From: Scenedesmus sp. ARA3
Lineage: Eukaryota; Chlorophyta; Chlorophyceae; Sphaeropleales; Scenedesmaceae
NCBI GenBank assembly: GCA_004335835.1
Contig: RWJK01000481.1
Location: forward strand, 1-16,007
Reading direction: 5' to 3'
DNA: 16,007 nucleotides
In this document: positions 15,057 to 16,007 of the stretch, in pieces
How positions within the stretch are numbered: position 1 is the first letter of the stretch
Layout: each line of letters starts with the position of its first letter
Translations under genes and position numbers: made by a program
The notes under the pieces: generated by a model
What the model was told of the DNA's origin: nothing
The model's database searches: none
The model's input: only the letters and a program-made list of their open reading frames with translations

Positions 15057-15186
15057 GCGATTTTCTATGCCATGATTTTGGCGTTACAGCATTGATAACG
15101 GTGTTGATCAGATAGTATTCCATGTTCCTTGTGGTCGAGGGTAATGCAGCATGTGGGAAGATTGTCGATCCTGCTTTTCTGCTCAT

Positions 15187-15228
15187 CTGTACTTCAAGTA
15201 CAGGTACTTGAAAGTACCGCCGGTACTT
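15187..15228. repeat. Cluster of overlapping GTACTT palindromes
   Basis: Three inverted repeats share arms: CTGTACTT-c-AAGTACAG (15187-15203), TTCAAGTAC-ag-GTACTTGAA (15193-15212) and AAGTACC-gcc-GGTACTT (15212-15228). All are perfect in their stems. They lie in the probable 3' UTR of the J-protein gene, so they could fold in RNA or extrude in DNA. Confidence 0.8.
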
Positions 15229-15400
15229 CGGAATCCCTCTTGAAGTCGCATCAGCAGCAGCTGCTGCATTAAGTCAGCAAACAGGCCTGTGTTTGCGCGC
15301 ATGGGTCAGCTGCACAAACGCCGGATCATGCCATATGCTGTATGGGGCTCAGAAAAGGGTTGAGGGCAGCCTGCACAGTGTGTCAACCTCAAGCTCGTGA

Positions 15401-15405
15401 TGTAA
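15401..15405 (+). terminator. TGTAA polyadenylation-type signal
   Basis: TGTAA is the usual polyadenylation signal in green algae. This one lies about 345 bases past the J-protein stop codon and is the first exact match I found on the plus strand there. Confidence 0.45.
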
Positions 15406-15780
15406 TTCGCAATACCGTGTTAGCGCTGCCCGCTGCCATGTCACACAAGTTCATTGCCCAGAACAAACTACAGTGGAAGGTACACCATCATCATCATGTT
15501 ACCCATCAAGCCATAGCATCAACGCCTCGGCCCCGCGCCCCAATGGAAGGGACACCATAACAATGGGGCCCTGCGGCAGGCAGCGGCTGCCAGCATCATG
15601 CGGCGGCGCGCTGCTGCCTTGTGAATGCAGCGCATACGTGCACAAACAGACCGCCACAATGCCAAACTGACGCTCACAGCATATCCAGCAACAATCCCAG
15701 CATGTGTGCACATGCAGCTCCGCACTAACCGCTGCGTAGTTGTGCATGCTGCACGCATTACATACACAGTCTGGGAATTA

Positions 15781-16007
15781 ACATTACATTACATTACATT
15801 ACATGCTCCACTCAACGAGGAGTGGGAACCCCAGTCAGGAGCCAACGAGAGGCTCATAGGGGGAGGAAACATCGAAGAACAACTCATCATCGTCCAAACC
15901 GTCAGACGACAACGCAGAAAAAAACTCATCAGCATCATCAATAACTTGAGCAATAGCCTGAGAGGACAGAAGGACCTCAGGATCAGTGTCCGGGTGACAC
16001 CGCATCA
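15781..16007 (-). mobile_element. 3' part of a dispersed, probably non-LTR, retroelement
   Basis: Read on the minus strand from the window edge: an open frame, a stop at 15837-15835, a short 3' untranslated part, a hairpin (CCACTC/GAGTGG arms, about 15808-15826) and a (TGTAA)n tail ending at 15781. The tail plus differently truncated relatives at 9345-9389 and 1-63 suggest target-primed insertion. The body continues beyond the window, so no catalytic domain can be checked. Confidence 0.6.
15835..16007 (-). CDS. C-terminal end of a retroelement-like open reading frame (partial)
   Basis: Minus-strand frame running in from the right edge to a TGA at 15837-15835, at least 56 residues. It is acidic (AIAQVIDDADEFF…, DGLDDDELFFDVSS, ending EPLVGS) and has no recognisable domain. 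Its end is repeated at 1-58 and, diverged and inverted, near 9470-9520, so it belongs to a repeated element rather than a single-copy gene. Confidence 0.5.
   Translation of the reverse strand, partial: MRCHPDTDPEVLLSSQAIAQVIDDADEFFSALSSDGLDDDELFFDVSSPYEPLVGS

Larger units (their letters stand above)
15057..15778 (+). other. 3' flank of the J-protein gene
   Basis: Non-coding stretch holding the presumed 3' UTR, a palindrome cluster (15187-15228) and a TGTAA motif. A short repeat (tggaagg.acaccat) occurs at 15474 and 15544. Beyond about 15450 I see no gene. Confidence 0.45.

Overview
This window looks like nuclear DNA from a green alga (chlorophyte, Volvocales/Sphaeropleales-like). The signs are GC-rich exons saturated with CAG/CTG and GCA repeats, many GT-AG introns of roughly 70-750 bases whose acceptors read ctgcag or ttgcag, a TGTAA polyadenylation-type motif after one gene, and poly-Gln/poly-Ala runs in the proteins. 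No bacterial operon, rRNA, tRNA or CRISPR is visible. The lineage is inferred from sequence style, not from a marker gene. || Layout: (1) 1-63 is a truncated end of a dispersed repeat. (2) 233 to about 2647, and perhaps further, holds a minus-strand gene for a poly-Q/poly-A protein with a complete PHD finger. (3) 3520-8461 holds a plus-strand, eight-exon gene for a 572-residue major facilitator (DHA1-type) transporter. (4) 8462-9886 is intergenic and carries short remnants that look like 3' ends of non-LTR retrotransposons. (5) 9887-15056 holds a plus-strand gene, 11 clear exons plus a probable 11-nt microexon, for a J-domain protein with a signal peptide and a multipass membrane C-terminus (791 residues). 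(6) 15057-16007 is its 3' flank, with nested palindromes, followed by a longer copy of the dispersed repeat on the minus strand. || The transporter and J-protein reading frames were rebuilt by joining GT-AG exons. The transporter total is an exact multiple of three (1719 nt). The J-protein total is also a multiple of three (2376 nt), but only if the microexon is included. || The most unusual feature is what I call exon echoes. Six of the seven transporter introns, and the long intron 8 of the J-protein gene, contain decayed partial copies of the neighbouring exon. The copies span a splice junction (exon 3' end plus donor, or acceptor plus exon 5' end) and are mostly offset by about 95-170 bases. 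The strongest case is a 162-bp array over the end of transporter exon 7. There the second copy's donor would give an in-frame 54-residue insertion, and the intron part is very rich in G-runs. || I see no sign that the three genes act in one pathway. They look like ordinary neighbours, with the PHD gene and the transporter arranged head to head.
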